NCBI GenBank assembly: GCA_905235535.1
Contig: CAJOLS010000013.1
Coordinates: forward strand, 1 to 35,301
Reading direction: 5' to 3'
Source: an uncultured Bacteroidales bacterium
GTDB taxonomy: Bacteria > Bacteroidota > Bacteroidia > Bacteroidales > UBA932
Length of the DNA: 35,301 nt
A program made the position numbers and the translations under genes. Below the pieces are notes generated by a model. That model was not told the origin of the DNA. It did not search any database and was given only the letters and a program-made list of their open reading frames with translations. Shown in pieces: positions 9,362 to 19,154 of this stretch (its first letter is position 1; each line of letters starts with the position of its first letter).

Positions 9362-11305
9362 TGTTTCAGTCTTCCGAGTTTGATATTGATGGTCTTTTTG
9401 ATTTCGTTGAGGCGGGTGAGGCGGCCCATCAGGTCCATGACTTCTTCGGGGGAAGCCTCTCCTATCTTGCGTTTGATGTCGGCCTGCCGGGCCGATATGC
9501 GTTTGTCGTGATACACCAGGATGGCGCGGGGTACGTAGGTTACCAGCCAGGAATCCGTGGTGGTGAGGGCGTCGGAGAAGTTGTGGACGGTGAGTTCGTA
9601 CTTTTCCGACGAGAGGTTGGCGGTTACTTCGGCCACCATGCGGTCTTCTCCGTTGAGGAGGGCCAGCACAATGGCATCCTGCTCCATGCCCTGGTCGTAC
9701 AGGTTGAAATAGGCGTTGTACGTGGCCTCGAGGGCCTGGTTGGCAAAATGGATGTTGTCTGCAGCGAGGGCGGCGTCTATGAATTCCGCCACGGTCTGGG
9801 AGCCTTCCGGGTCGTAAAACTCCGAGTCTGTCTCAAACTGCAGGGGAGAGCGCCCATAGCGCAGGACAAAGCCCAGCAGTTCCTCTTCCGAAGGCCTCAG
9901 AATCTGGTCCTGTGCCAGCAGACGGCGCGTTGCGGGCTCCGGTGAAGAAGAGGGTACCTCCGGATGGACGGGCGTCTCCCGACGGGGCTGCTCCTTGGTG
10001 CGGTTCTGTTCCCGGGTCTTTCGCACGCGGTCCTGGATGATGTCGCTCTCTATTTCAAACTGCTTGGCCACGGTGTCCACATACACCTGGCGCTTGATGG
10101 CGTCGGGAATATCGGCTACCGTATCGGCCATCTCGTTAATCAGGTTGGCCTTCTTGAGGGGGTCTTCCCCGGCGTCTTTCAGCAGAAGTTCCGTTTTGAA
10201 AAGGATTCCGTCCTGCTCGTGGTCCCGGATGAAGTCCCGGATCTCTTCCCGGGTGTGTTTCCGGGAGAAGGAGTCCGGGTCGTCCCCGTCCGGGAGGAAC
10301 ACCACGCGGGGGTTCATGCCTTCCTTCAGGATGAGGCTGATGGCGCGGATGGCGGCATGGAGGCCGGCCTTGTCCCCGTCATACATGATGGTGACGTTCT
10401 CCGTGAACTTCTTGATCAGGCGCACCTGCTCTTCGGTGAGGGAGGTGCCGCAGGAGGCCACTACGTTGGTGATGCCCATCTGGTGCATCATCACCACGTC
10501 CACATTGCCTTCCACCAGGATGCAGCGGTCCTGCCTGGCCATTTCGGCCTTGGCGAAATAGATGCCCAGGAGGTTCCGGCTCTTGATATAGATTTCCGTT
10601 TCCGGGGAGTTCACGTATTTGGCCGGGTTGTCGGCCTTGAGGGTGCGGCCGCTGAAAGCAATCACACGTCCGCTTACGGAGTGAGTGGATGGGGAACATC
10701 ACCCTTTCGCGGAACTTGTCAGTGAGCGTGCCGTCTTCCTGCTGGATGGCCAGGCCGGCCGCCACCAGGTATTCGTCCTTGTAACCGGCGGCGCGGGCCG
10801 CATCCACCAGGGAGGTTTTTCCGGAAGGCGCCCAGCCCAGGCTCCACTGTTCCAGGGTGGTGTCCTCGATGTGGCGGGCGCGGTAGTATTGATAGCCCAC
10901 AGCCCGGCCTTCCCCGGCTTTGAGCTGGTCGCAGAAGTACTGGCGGGCGAATTCGCTCACGGCCATGAGGCTTTCGCTGCGCTGGCGGGCGGCAATCTGC
11001 TCGGCCGTTTCCTCCTCTTCCTTTACCTCTATGTTGTATTTGCGGGCCAGGTACCGGAGGGCTTCGGGGTAGGTCATGTGCTCGTACTCCATCACAAAGC
11101 CCACGGCGCTGCCGGCCTTTCCGCAGCCGAAGCACTTGAAGATGCCTTTGGAAGGGGTTACGTGGAAAGACGGGGTTTTTTCGTTGTGGAAAGGACAGCA
11201 GGCCACATAGCTGGAGCCGCGGCGCCTCAGCGTCACGAAATCTCCCACCACCTCTTCAATGCGGGCGGTGTCCAGAATCTGGTCAACGGTCTCTTTCGGT
11301 ATCAT
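9358..11305 (-). pseudogene. dnaG: DNA primase, reading frame interrupted by an apparent 4-bp tandem duplication
   Basis: N-terminal ORF (ends at 10379): CCPFHNEKTPSF zinc finger, KFRERVMFPIHS. C-terminal ORF (from 10665): IAFSGRTLKADNPAKYVNSPETEI, LVEGNVDVVMMHQMGI. The two join at GAGTGAGT (10679-10686). 'Pseudogene' is only a label; the gene is probably intact in the organism. Confidence 0.9.
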
Positions 11306-11320
11306 AAATAAATTTATTTC

Positions 11321-11365
11321 TACGTCACCCCCTCCCGAAACCCCTCCCCTCAGGGGAGGGACTTA
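11321..11365 (-). repeat. GC-rich hairpin/G4 repeat, copy 2
   Basis: tacgtcaccccctcccgaaacccctcccctcaggggagggactt; about 12 nt after the minus-strand stop at 11377. Confidence 0.9.
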
Positions 11366-11376
11366 TTCAAGGCCCT

Positions 11377-11673
11377 TTACTCTTTAGTGAAATCTACCTC
11401 TTTGGCGTCTGTGGAAATGGTGATTTTTCCCCCGTCGGCCGAAGTTTTGGGGGCCGATGTCTCCTGGGCCCGGGGCTCGAAATGTTTGCCCTGCCAGAGG
11501 ACTTTGGCCTGGTAGTAGGCGTCGCGGCCGTACCAGACCAGGGCGAAGATGCCCAGCAGGGTTACCAGGAAGCCGCCCCTCCAGACGAGGAAGAAGCCAA
11601 ATGCCGCAAAAACCAGGTCCTTGAACAGGCGGACCCACCGGTTGTTATATCCCATAGATGCCATGTCTGTCAT
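11377..11673 (-). CDS. Small membrane protein (possibly DUF4834-like)
   Basis: MTDMASMGYNNRWVRLFKDLVFAAFGFFLVWRGGFLVTLLGIFALVWYGRDA; the extension to 11760 in the ORF track is read from the MITE-like element. Confidence 0.6.
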   Translation of the reverse strand: MTDMASMGYNNRWVRLFKDLVFAAFGFFLVWRGGFLVTLLGIFALVWYGRDAYYQAKVLWQGKHFEPRAQETSAPKTSADGGKITISTDAKEVDFTKE

Positions 11674-11689
11674 TTTGTCAGAAAACTTA

Positions 11690-11851
11690 GAGTCTGTTTT
11701 GAAATGATTCAATAAATTCTTTATGTTTCTTTTTGGTAAATTTTCCTCAAAAATTTTCACCCATAGGAACCCCTATGGTCAAAAATTTTCGAGAAAAATT
11801 TCCACAAAAATAAACTATAAATAAAAATATCAATCATTTCAAAACAGACTC
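11690..11851. mobile_element. Palindromic MITE-like element, full copy (162 bp)
   Basis: GAGTCTGTTTTGAAATGATT ... AATCATTTCAAAACAGACTC terminal inverted repeats; central CCATAGG-AACC-CCTATGG hairpin; AT-rich. Confidence 0.85.
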
Positions 11852-11869
11852 TACAAATATACAAAGAAA

Positions 11870-11901
11870 TCTCCGGAAAACCGCTGTTGGTTTCCCGGAG
11901 A
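11870..11901 (-). terminator. Terminator of the FKBP-DUF3127 operon
   Basis: tctccggaaaacc-gctgtt-ggtttcccggaga hairpin, one mismatch, then T-rich sequence on the minus strand. Confidence 0.7.
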
Positions 11902-11923
11902 CGCCTTTAGGTCAAAAACCGTA

Positions 11924-12328
11924 CTAGAACGGCATATCGTCATCCGACGTATCTGCCGGCATGTCATCCAGCGTGGGGGCCGGAGCCTGATTCGCGGCAG
12001 GGGCCGGTGAAGCGGGCTGCGCATAGGCGGGTGCGGCAGGCTGGGTTTCGCCGGCGGGGGCGATGCGCCAGATCTGGAGGTCGTTGTACCATCGGCCGTT
12101 GAATTCACGGCTCTTGAGGTTGAAGGAAACCTTTACGCGGTCTCCAACCTGGTACTTGTCCAGTTCCTGCACCTTGTCCTGGCCCCATGCGGTGAAGCAG
12201 GCCTGGGAGGTGAAGTTTCCGTCGGAGAAATCTACCACGAACTCCTGCTTGGCCCACGGGCCCCGCGTGGAGGTCCCGGACTGTACGCCCATTTTCTGGC
12301 GGATGGTGCCTTCCAGTTCCAGTGCCAT
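11924..12328 (-). CDS. DUF3127 domain protein
   Basis: 134 aa; MALELEGTIRQKMGVQSGTSTRGPWAKQEFVVDF...NGRWYNDLQIWRI. Confidence 0.8.
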   Translation of the reverse strand: MALELEGTIRQKMGVQSGTSTRGPWAKQEFVVDFSDGNFTSQACFTAWGQDKVQELDKYQVGDRVKVSFNLKSREFNGRWYNDLQIWRIAPAGETQPAAPAYAQPASPAPAANQAPAPTLDDMPADTSDDDMPF

Positions 12329-12330
12329 GA

Positions 12331-13104
12331 TTACTTCTTCTTGGCAGGCTTGGCGGGCTCTTCCGCAACCTTCTCCACGTAAGGGTGAACCTCCAGGAGT
12401 TCTACGTCGAAGATGAGGGTGGAGTTGGCGCCGATTTCACGGGGACCACGCTCACCGTATGCGAGGTTGGCGGGAATCACGAGGGTGATCTTGCCGCCTT
12501 CGCCTACAAGCTTCATACCCTCGGTCCAGCCGCGGATGACGCGGTTCAGGGGGAACTCGATACCGTCGTTCTTGTCGAACTCCTTGCCGTCGATGAGGGT
12601 GCCGCGGTAGTTCACCTTCACGGTGTCGCGGTCGTCGGTGGCGCGGACGCTGCTGCCGGAATCCTGGATGAGGTAAACGATACCGGAAGCGGTGGAATCG
12701 GCATTGTTCTTCACGGCGAATTCGCGACGGAACTTGTCACCCTTCTCCTGGTTCAGGGCACCTTCGTAAGCGGTGCGCTTCTGCAGGAAGGAGTTGATGA
12801 CGGCGTTCATGTCGGAGGGGTCAATCTTGAACTGCTTCACGAAAGCGGAGTCCATGGGCTGGCCTTCCTTGGCGTTGATGGCGTCCTTCATACCCTTTTC
12901 AATCTGGGCCATGTTCAGTTCGCCGAAACCGTTCTGGGACATAACCAGACCAAAGTTGACACCGAGGAGATAGGAAGTGGTATCGATCTCGCCCTTGGTG
13001 GGGAGGAGGGAACGCACTGCCTTGGAGCCTTCCACCTGGGAAGAGCCGCAGGCCACCACCATCATAGCGGCGGAAGCCATGACAAAGAGTTTTGCGAGTT
13101 TCAT
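12331..13104 (-). CDS. FKBP-type peptidyl-prolyl cis-trans isomerase lipoprotein
   Basis: Lipobox MMVVACG; C-terminal VNYRGTLIDGKEFD...VIRGWTEGMKLVGEGGKITLVIPANLAYGERG. Confidence 0.92.
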   Translation of the reverse strand: MKLAKLFVMASAAMMVVACGSSQVEGSKAVRSLLPTKGEIDTTSYLLGVNFGLVMSQNGFGELNMAQIEKGMKDAINAKEGQPMDSAFVKQFKIDPSDMNAVINSFLQKRTAYEGALNQEKGDKFRREFAVKNNADSTASGIVYLIQDSGSSVRATDDRDTVKVNYRGTLIDGKEFDKNDGIEFPLNRVIRGWTEGMKLVGEGGKITLVIPANLAYGERGPREIGANSTLIFDVELLEVHPYVEKVAEEPAKPAKKK

Positions 13105-13161
13105 TATAACTAAAGTTTAATAATTAAAATCTTTTAATAGAGCTTTCTTGCGCTCAATCTG

Positions 13162-13169
13162 CAAATATA
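13162..13169 (-). promoter_or_regulatory. -7 element TATATTTG upstream of the FKBP gene
   Basis: Minus strand TATATTTG matches TAnnTTTG. Confidence 0.45.
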
Positions 13170-13279
13170 CGCATTTTTTTGTGAATTATCATAAATTGAC
13201 CGTCCGGGCTCCCGAAATGGTCCGCCAGGGGATACTTTTATTTGCATAATTGACTTTATTTTGTTAAATTAGAGCCCGG

Positions 13280-15499
13280 ATGCGAACAACTTGTCAAAGG
13301 ATGCGCGCAGATTCTGTCATATTGCATGAGAAACTGAAGACCTTCTTTGGTTACGATTCGTTTAAAGGTGATCAGGAAAAGATCATCACCCATCTCGTAG
13401 AGGGAAACAACGCTTTCGTGCTCATGCCCACCGGCGGCGGCAAGTCCCTGTGCTACCAGTTGCCTGCCCTCATCATGGAAGGAACGGCCATCGTTATCTC
13501 GCCGCTCATCGCCCTCATGAAGAATCAGGTAGATGCCATCCGGGGCTTCGAGGCCGGGGATATCGGCATTGCGCATTTCCTCAATTCTTCGCTCAACCGC
13601 ATCCAGCTCTCCGAGGTGCAGGAAGACCTCCGGCGCGGCGTTACCAAGCTCCTGTACGTGGCTCCCGAATCCCTTACCAAGGAGGAGAACATAGCCCTCC
13701 TGAGGGATGTGAAAATCTCTTTCTACGCCGTGGACGAGGCCCACTGCATTTCCGAGTGGGGGCACGATTTCCGCCCGGAATACCGGAAAATCCGTTCCAT
13801 CGTGGAAGAAATTCAGCCGGCGCCCATCATAGCCCTGACGGCCACCGCCACTCCCAAGGTCCAGAGCGATATCCTCAAGAACCTCCGCATCCAGGATGCC
13901 CGTGTCTTCAAGTCCTCCTTCAATCGGCCCAACCTTTATTATGAGGTGAGGGACAAGGTGGAACCGGAGAAAGACATCATCCGCTTCATCCGGCAGAATC
14001 CCGGCAAGTCGGGTATTATTTACTGCCTCAGCCGTAAGAAGGTGGAGGAAATGGCCCGGATGCTGGCCATCAACGGCATCAAGGTGCTGCCCTACCACGC
14101 CGGCCTGGACGCCAAAACCAGGGCCGATAACCAGGACAAGTTCCTCCTGGAGGAAATAGACGTCATTGTGGCCACCATCGCCTTCGGCATGGGCATTGAC
14201 AAGCCGGACGTCCGTTTCGTCATCCATTACGACATTCCCAAGAGCATAGAGGGCTATTACCAGGAAACCGGACGTGCGGGCCGGGATGGCCAGGAAGGCC
14301 GATGCATCACCTATTACAGCTACAAGGATATCCAGAAGCTGGAAAAGTTCATGCAGGGAAAGCCCATCGCGGAACAGGAGATTGGCAAGCAGCTGCTCAA
14401 CGAAACGGTGGCCTATGCCGAATCCAGCCAGTGCCGCCGCCGGCTCCTCCTCAATTATTTCGGGGAAGACTATCTGCAGGACAACTGCGGCGCTTGCGAC
14501 AACTGCATCCATCCCAAGAAACGCTTCGACAGCCAGGAACAGCTTTGCCTGGTAATAGAGCTCATCCAGTCCCTGCCGGAGCGTTTCAAACTGGAGCATC
14601 TGGCCTCCATCCTCTCAGGTGTTGCCACGGCCCTCATCAAATCCTACAAGCATGACGAACTGCCCCTTTTCGGCGCCGGAAAAGACCACGACATCCGCTT
14701 CTGGGCTGCCGTCATCCACCAGGGACTCATCTATCATTTTCTGGACAAGGACATAGAGAATTACGGCCTCATCTTCGCCACGGAAGCCGGGCAGGAGTTC
14801 CTGCGGCATCCGCATGAGGTACTCATGGTGGAAGACCGCACCTTCTCCGAGGGAGAGGACGATGAGGAAGACGACGGCGCCGCCGTACGCGGGGGAGGAG
14901 GGGGAGACCCTGTCCTTCTCTCCATGCTCAAGGACCTCCGCCGGGACGTGGCCCGCAAGCTACGCCTGCAACCCTGGGTAGTGTTCTCGGACCCGGCCCT
15001 GGAAGACATGACCATCATGTACCCCCTAAGCCTGAAGGAGATGTCGGAAAAGTGCCAGGGCGTAGGGGAAGGCAAGGCCCTCAAGTTTGGGAAACCCTTC
15101 GTGGACCTCATTGCCAAGTATGTGGAAGAGAATGAGATAGAGCGCCCGGACGATTTTGTGGTCAAATCCGTGGGCCCCAAATCCAGCAACAAGGTGTACA
15201 TTATCCAGTCCATAGACCGCAAACTGGATCTGGAAGACATCGCGGCCGCCCGGGGCCTGGACATCCACGAGCTTCTCACAGAGATAGAAGCCATCGTTTC
15301 CAGCGGTACACGTGTCAATGTCAATTATTACATAGAAGAAGAGCTGGACCCGGACGTGGTGGAGGAAATCTTTACCTGGTTCAAGGAAAAGGCCACGTCA
15401 GACTCTCTCCAGGAAGCCCTCGACGCCCTGCAGGACGAGTACGAGGAACTGGAGATTCGCCTGGTTCGCATCAAATTTCTTTGCGAAGTCGCAAATTAA
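13280..15499 (+). CDS. recQ: ATP-dependent DNA helicase RecQ
   Basis: 739 aa; MPTGGGKSLCYQLPAL, DEAHCISEWGHDFRPEY, GRAGRDGQEG, zinc-binding Cys cluster GACDNC, HRDC-like C-terminus; start not resolved. Confidence 0.95.
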   Translation: MRTTCQRMRADSVILHEKLKTFFGYDSFKGDQEKIITHLVEGNNAFVLMPTGGGKSLCYQLPALIMEGTAIVISPLIALMKNQVDAIRGFEAGDIGIAHFLNSSLNRIQLSEVQEDLRRGVTKLLYVAPESLTKEENIALLRDVKISFYAVDEAHCISEWGHDFRPEYRKIRSIVEEIQPAPIIALTATATPKVQSDILKNLRIQDARVFKSSFNRPNLYYEVRDKVEPEKDIIRFIRQNPGKSGIIYCLSRKKVEEMARMLAINGIKVLPYHAGLDAKTRADNQDKFLLEEIDVIVATIAFGMGIDKPDVRFVIHYDIPKSIEGYYQETGRAGRDGQEGRCITYYSYKDIQKLEKFMQGKPIAEQEIGKQLLNETVAYAESSQCRRRLLLNYFGEDYLQDNCGACDNCIHPKKRFDSQEQLCLVIELIQSLPERFKLEHLASILSGVATALIKSYKHDELPLFGAGKDHDIRFWAAVIHQGLIYHFLDKDIENYGLIFATEAGQEFLRHPHEVLMVEDRTFSEGEDDEEDDGAAVRGGGGGDPVLLSMLKDLRRDVARKLRLQPWVVFSDPALEDMTIMYPLSLKEMSEKCQGVGEGKALKFGKPFVDLIAKYVEENEIERPDDFVVKSVGPKSSNKVYIIQSIDRKLDLEDIAAARGLDIHELLTEIEAIVSSGTRVNVNYYIEEELDPDVVEEIFTWFKEKATSDSLQEALDALQDEYEELEIRLVRIKFLCEVAN

Positions 15500-15648
15500 A
15501 ATTTGCGACTGTTTTATTTGCCTCCACGTTACCCCCTCCCGAAACCCCTCCCCTCGGGGGAGGGACTTTATATTAAAATTTGCGACTGTTTTATTTGCCT
15601 CCACGTTACCCCCTCCCGAAACCCCTCCCCTCGGGGGAGGGACTTTAT
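15495..15648. repeat. Perfect 77-bp tandem duplication (2 units) containing GC-rich repeat copies 3a and 3b
   Basis: attaaaatttgcgactgttttatttgcctccacgttaccccctcccgaaacccctcccctcgggggagggactttat at 15495-15571 and 15572-15648. Confidence 0.95.
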
Positions 15649-16812
15649 AGATAAATCAAAGAGGAAAGGTTTTCCGGGGCAAAAAGCCTTTCGGCCATTT
15701 TTTGCAGGTCTTCCGGGCTGATGGCCTCTATTTTGGCACGTGTCTGCTCGGGGGAGAGAATCTCGCCCCAGGCCAGCATGCTCTTTCCCATGGAAAGGCA
15801 CTGGGCCTCTCCGGCCTCGGAGCTGATGGCCAGCTGTCCCAGCAGCTGCTTGCGGAAGGCCTTCACCTGCCGTTCTGTAAACGGAACCTCGCGAAGGCGC
15901 CTGAGCACCTTGTGGATGGCCTGGAGGCAGTTGTCCAGATTGGGCTTGTCGCAGCCGAAGGTGATGGCCAGGACACCCGTATCGGCATATTGCGTGTAAG
16001 AACACTCTATTCCGTACACCCAGCCGCGTTTTTCCCGCAGTTCCGCGTTCAGGAGGGAATTGGAGGCCGGTCCGCCCAGGATGTTGGCCAGCATGGCGCA
16101 CACCAGCCTGTCCGGCGTTTCGTACAGCGAAGGCGCCAGGCAGCCCAGGACGGCGTTCACCTCGTGGTGCCGCTTATCTACTACTTTGTGGAAAGACATG
16201 GCCAATCAGTTTTAAAACCCGCTTTTCCAGCTGCTCCTCGGCAATATCGGCCACCACGGTGAACACCATGTTCTGCGGGACAAACTTCCGGGCCACGAAG
16301 CTGCGGAGCATATCGGCCGATATCTTTTTCACCGAAGCCTGGGTGCCCAGGATGGGGCGGGAGAGGGGGGAACCTTCAAACAGGAGGGTTTCGAAGCGGT
16401 CGTACACGTCCTCGGCCGGATTGTCCTTGTAGGAGATAATCTCGTCCAGGACCACGCCCCTTTCCGTTTCAATCTCTTTCTCGGGGAAGGTGGACTCGGT
16501 GGCCAGCTCAAACAGGAGCCCCGCCGCTTTGGGGAGGTCTTCCTTGAGGACGGTGGCGTGCAGCACAATCTCCTCCTTGGTGGTATAGGCGTTGAGTTCT
16601 CCTCCCAGGCGGTCCAGGTAGCTGGAAATGACCGCCGCGCTCTTGCGGCGGGTGCCGCGGAACAGGTTGTGTTCCACAAAATGCGCAATGCCAACAGGAT
16701 AGGGAGCCTCGTCGCGGGTTCCGGCGCCTATGGTTAAGGCGCAATAGGCCACGGCGCGCCCGCTCCGGCGCACGGCATATCTGAGCCCTTGGGGGGAGGT
16801 TCCGGTAATCAT
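15645..16812 (-). pseudogene. M16 family zinc metallopeptidase, split into two overlapping frames
   Basis: N-domain ORF 16174-16812 with HxxEH (HFVEH) and ERGVVLDEI; C-domain ORF 15645-16205 with LANILGGPASNSLLNAELREKRGWVYGIE. Could be a frameshift or a true split protein. Confidence 0.8.
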
Positions 16813-16813
16813 G

Positions 16814-17659
16814 CTATCTGCCCAGCGGTTTCAACTCGGAGGCCAGGAAGCCTTCGCTCCTTTTCTCGTTGATTTTGTGGCGTTCCAAGTAGCAGAGGCG
16901 GTGGGTATCGGCCTCAAAGAGAAGCTTGTAGCACACCGAGCCCTCGCTGGGGAAAATGGGGGCGATTACATAGCCCACCACCGTCTCCGGGCTCTGGTTC
17001 ACGTACTGCCAGTCGGACTCTGTGGAAGGGACCAGGTGCAGCGAAAGGTTGTTCTCCAGCTTGGCCAGGGCATTTTCGTCCACCTCGGAAGAGAGGTCCT
17101 CCCGGGCTATATAGACTTTTTTGCCGTTGATGGATTTTTTGAAACGCCCGTTGAACCACTCGCTCATCTTGTACGCGGCCTTTTCAGACTCCATGGCGGC
17201 CAGGGTGAAATCCTGAATGGCCTGGATGATGCCTCCCAGATAGACCAGGTCCCGGTCTCCGGAGCCCATGGCGGCCGATACGGGCAGGCTCACCACCTCG
17301 TGCATGGCGCTTATCCCGTCTTTGGCTTCCGGACCGCCCTTGACCAGGGTGAGGAAGCGGATGCCGGGCTCCTCTTCGCCTTTGAAGATGCTTTCGGCCG
17401 GGATGAGGAAGTAATACTTGTCCTGGGTCTTGATTTTTTCGAACTGCTCCAGCGAGCAGAACTCAAAAGTGGAGGAAGTCCAGATGTACGGGATTTCCTT
17501 CTGCAGGGCGGCGTTGAGGATGGGATCTCCGCTCAGGACCACCTGGGTCATCTTATCGGTAAAATCGGCCAGGCGATGCTTGCGCGTAACCACTTGCCCC
17601 TGGGCAAAGAGGGGCAGGCCGATGAAAAGGGTCAAAAGAACAGTCGTTATCTTTTTCAT
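16814..17659 (-). CDS. Exported hypothetical protein (signal peptide)
   Basis: Start set at MKKITTVLLTLFIGLPLFAQGQ; overlaps the upstream TonB-like gene. Confidence 0.7.
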   Translation of the reverse strand: MKKITTVLLTLFIGLPLFAQGQVVTRKHRLADFTDKMTQVVLSGDPILNAALQKEIPYIWTSSTFEFCSLEQFEKIKTQDKYYFLIPAESIFKGEEEPGIRFLTLVKGGPEAKDGISAMHEVVSLPVSAAMGSGDRDLVYLGGIIQAIQDFTLAAMESEKAAYKMSEWFNGRFKKSINGKKVYIAREDLSSEVDENALAKLENNLSLHLVPSTESDWQYVNQSPETVVGYVIAPIFPSEGSVCYKLLFEADTHRLCYLERHKINEKRSEGFLASELKPLGR

Positions 17660-18375
17660 TGGGCGATGAATGCGTAAGTTATGGTTCCCATCTGCCGGGC
17701 CGGAGCCGTGGCGGAAGAGGAGAATTTGGACAGGCGGGCGGCGCGGATGGCGAAGTTTCGCAGGCATCCGTCGGAAGAGGAAACGCTTTCGTCCACCTTG
17801 GCGTTCACCACGTCTCCGCGGTTGTTTACGGCAATAATCACCACCACTTCACCGGCGCCGTAGCAGCGGTAGGCCGGGATGGGAAGGTGGCTGGCCTTGC
17901 GGCCGTCCAGGCTCCAGGAGAGGACGGAAGGGCCGCTGTAGGGTTTGTCCTGGACCTTCTTCTCCGGCTGGGGTTTTACGGGCTCTTCGGCCGATGCAAA
18001 GGCTTCCGGGTCTTCCACCTGTCGGCTCTGTCCTTCCTTCAACTCCTGTGCCAAGCGCTCGGCCTCTTTGTACAATTGGTCGGCATCGGTTCCGCGGTCG
18101 TCCTTGAGGGAACTGCGGTCCACGGCCACATTGCGGATGGGGATGGCTTCCGCCGCCGAGATGAGCCTGTCCAGCTGTTCGGCGGTGAGCTGCTGCAGCT
18201 GGGCTTCTTCCCGCTTGCGCTCCATCTCTTCCTGCTGGGTGAAGTCCAGAAGGAAGCTGTTTTCCCGCTTGATTTCCTGGCCGATCCGGATGAGCAGCAA
18301 TACGATAATCACCGCGAGATGGACGCTCACGGTGATGTACAATCCTGCTTTCTGATCCGGGGTCAGTCTTTTCAT
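17656..18375 (-). CDS. TonB-like energy transducer
   Basis: N-terminal TM anchor, charged/Pro segment, C-terminal AGEVVVIIAVNNRGDVVNAKVDES...; overlaps udk. Confidence 0.7.
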   Translation of the reverse strand: MKRLTPDQKAGLYITVSVHLAVIIVLLLIRIGQEIKRENSFLLDFTQQEEMERKREEAQLQQLTAEQLDRLISAAEAIPIRNVAVDRSSLKDDRGTDADQLYKEAERLAQELKEGQSRQVEDPEAFASAEEPVKPQPEKKVQDKPYSGPSVLSWSLDGRKASHLPIPAYRCYGAGEVVVIIAVNNRGDVVNAKVDESVSSSDGCLRNFAIRAARLSKFSSSATAPARQMGTITYAFIAQ

Positions 18376-19007
18376 TTCTTGCGTTTGGCTTTCTTTTTCT
18401 GGCTCAGTGCTTTCTCCACCGTATTGGTGATGATGTCAATGGCCACCTTGTTGTGCCCGCCCTGGGGGACGATGACGTCTGCGTAGCGTTTGGACGGCTC
18501 GATGAACTGCAGGTGCATGGGCTTCACGGTGTCGCAGTAATGCTCTATAGCTGTTTCGATGGTGCGGCCGCGTTCTGCAATGTCCCTCAGGATGATGCGC
18601 ATGAGGCGGTCGTCATCGTCGGCATCCACGAATATCTTGATGTTCATCTGGTCCCTCAGCTCCTTGCAGGTGAAGATGAGGATGCCTTCCACGATGATGA
18701 CATCGGCCGGCTCCACCGTAATGGTTTCCGTGGTGGAACGGGAGCAGGTAATATAGGAATAGACGGGTTGCTCTATGGTTTTGCCGCTTTTGAGCTCACG
18801 CACCTGCTGGCACATGAGCTTCCAGTCAATGGCGTCCGGGTGGTCGAAGTTGATGTTCTTCCTTTCTTCTACGGGGACGTGGCTGGAATCTTTGTAGTAA
18901 GAGTCCTGGGGAATCACTACTACACGTCCCTGAAGCTGGTTCACAATGGCTTTCACCACGGTGGTCTTACCTGAACCGGACCCTCCGGCGATACCTATTA
19001 CGAGCAT
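18372..19007 (-). CDS. udk: Uridine kinase
   Basis: 211 aa; GIAGGSGSGKTTV P-loop, NFDHPDAIDW, VIVEGIL. Confidence 0.95.
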   Translation of the reverse strand: MLVIGIAGGSGSGKTTVVKAIVNQLQGRVVVIPQDSYYKDSSHVPVEERKNINFDHPDAIDWKLMCQQVRELKSGKTIEQPVYSYITCSRSTTETITVEPADVIIVEGILIFTCKELRDQMNIKIFVDADDDDRLMRIILRDIAERGRTIETAIEHYCDTVKPMHLQFIEPSKRYADVIVPQGGHNKVAIDIITNTVEKALSQKKKAKRKK

Positions 19008-19089
19008 AATCGAAACTTATCAAATTATTGGACTCACCTCTTTATTCATCTTTTTTCCCTCTCCACGGACCCACGCACAGTATTTATCC

Positions 19090-19134
19090 TACGTTACCCC
19101 CTCCCGAAACCCCTCCCCCCGGGGGAGGGACTTA
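19090..19134 (-). repeat. GC-rich hairpin/G4 repeat, copy 4 (asnS-udk intergenic)
   Basis: tacgttaccccctcccgaaacccctccccccgggggagggactt; about 20 nt after the asnS stop. Confidence 0.9.
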
Positions 19135-19154
19135 TTGATAAGGAGGGTAAGGTG

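Noticed and set aside
11674-11760. N-terminal extension MKIFEENLPKRNIKNLLNHFKTDSKF of the small membrane protein
   Set aside because: It is encoded by the MITE-like element; internal starts (MTDMASMGY) are more plausible.
15503-15721. Small ORFs containing NPSPRGRD (also near 3767 and 18946)
   Set aside because: Translations of the GC-rich non-coding repeat, not genes.
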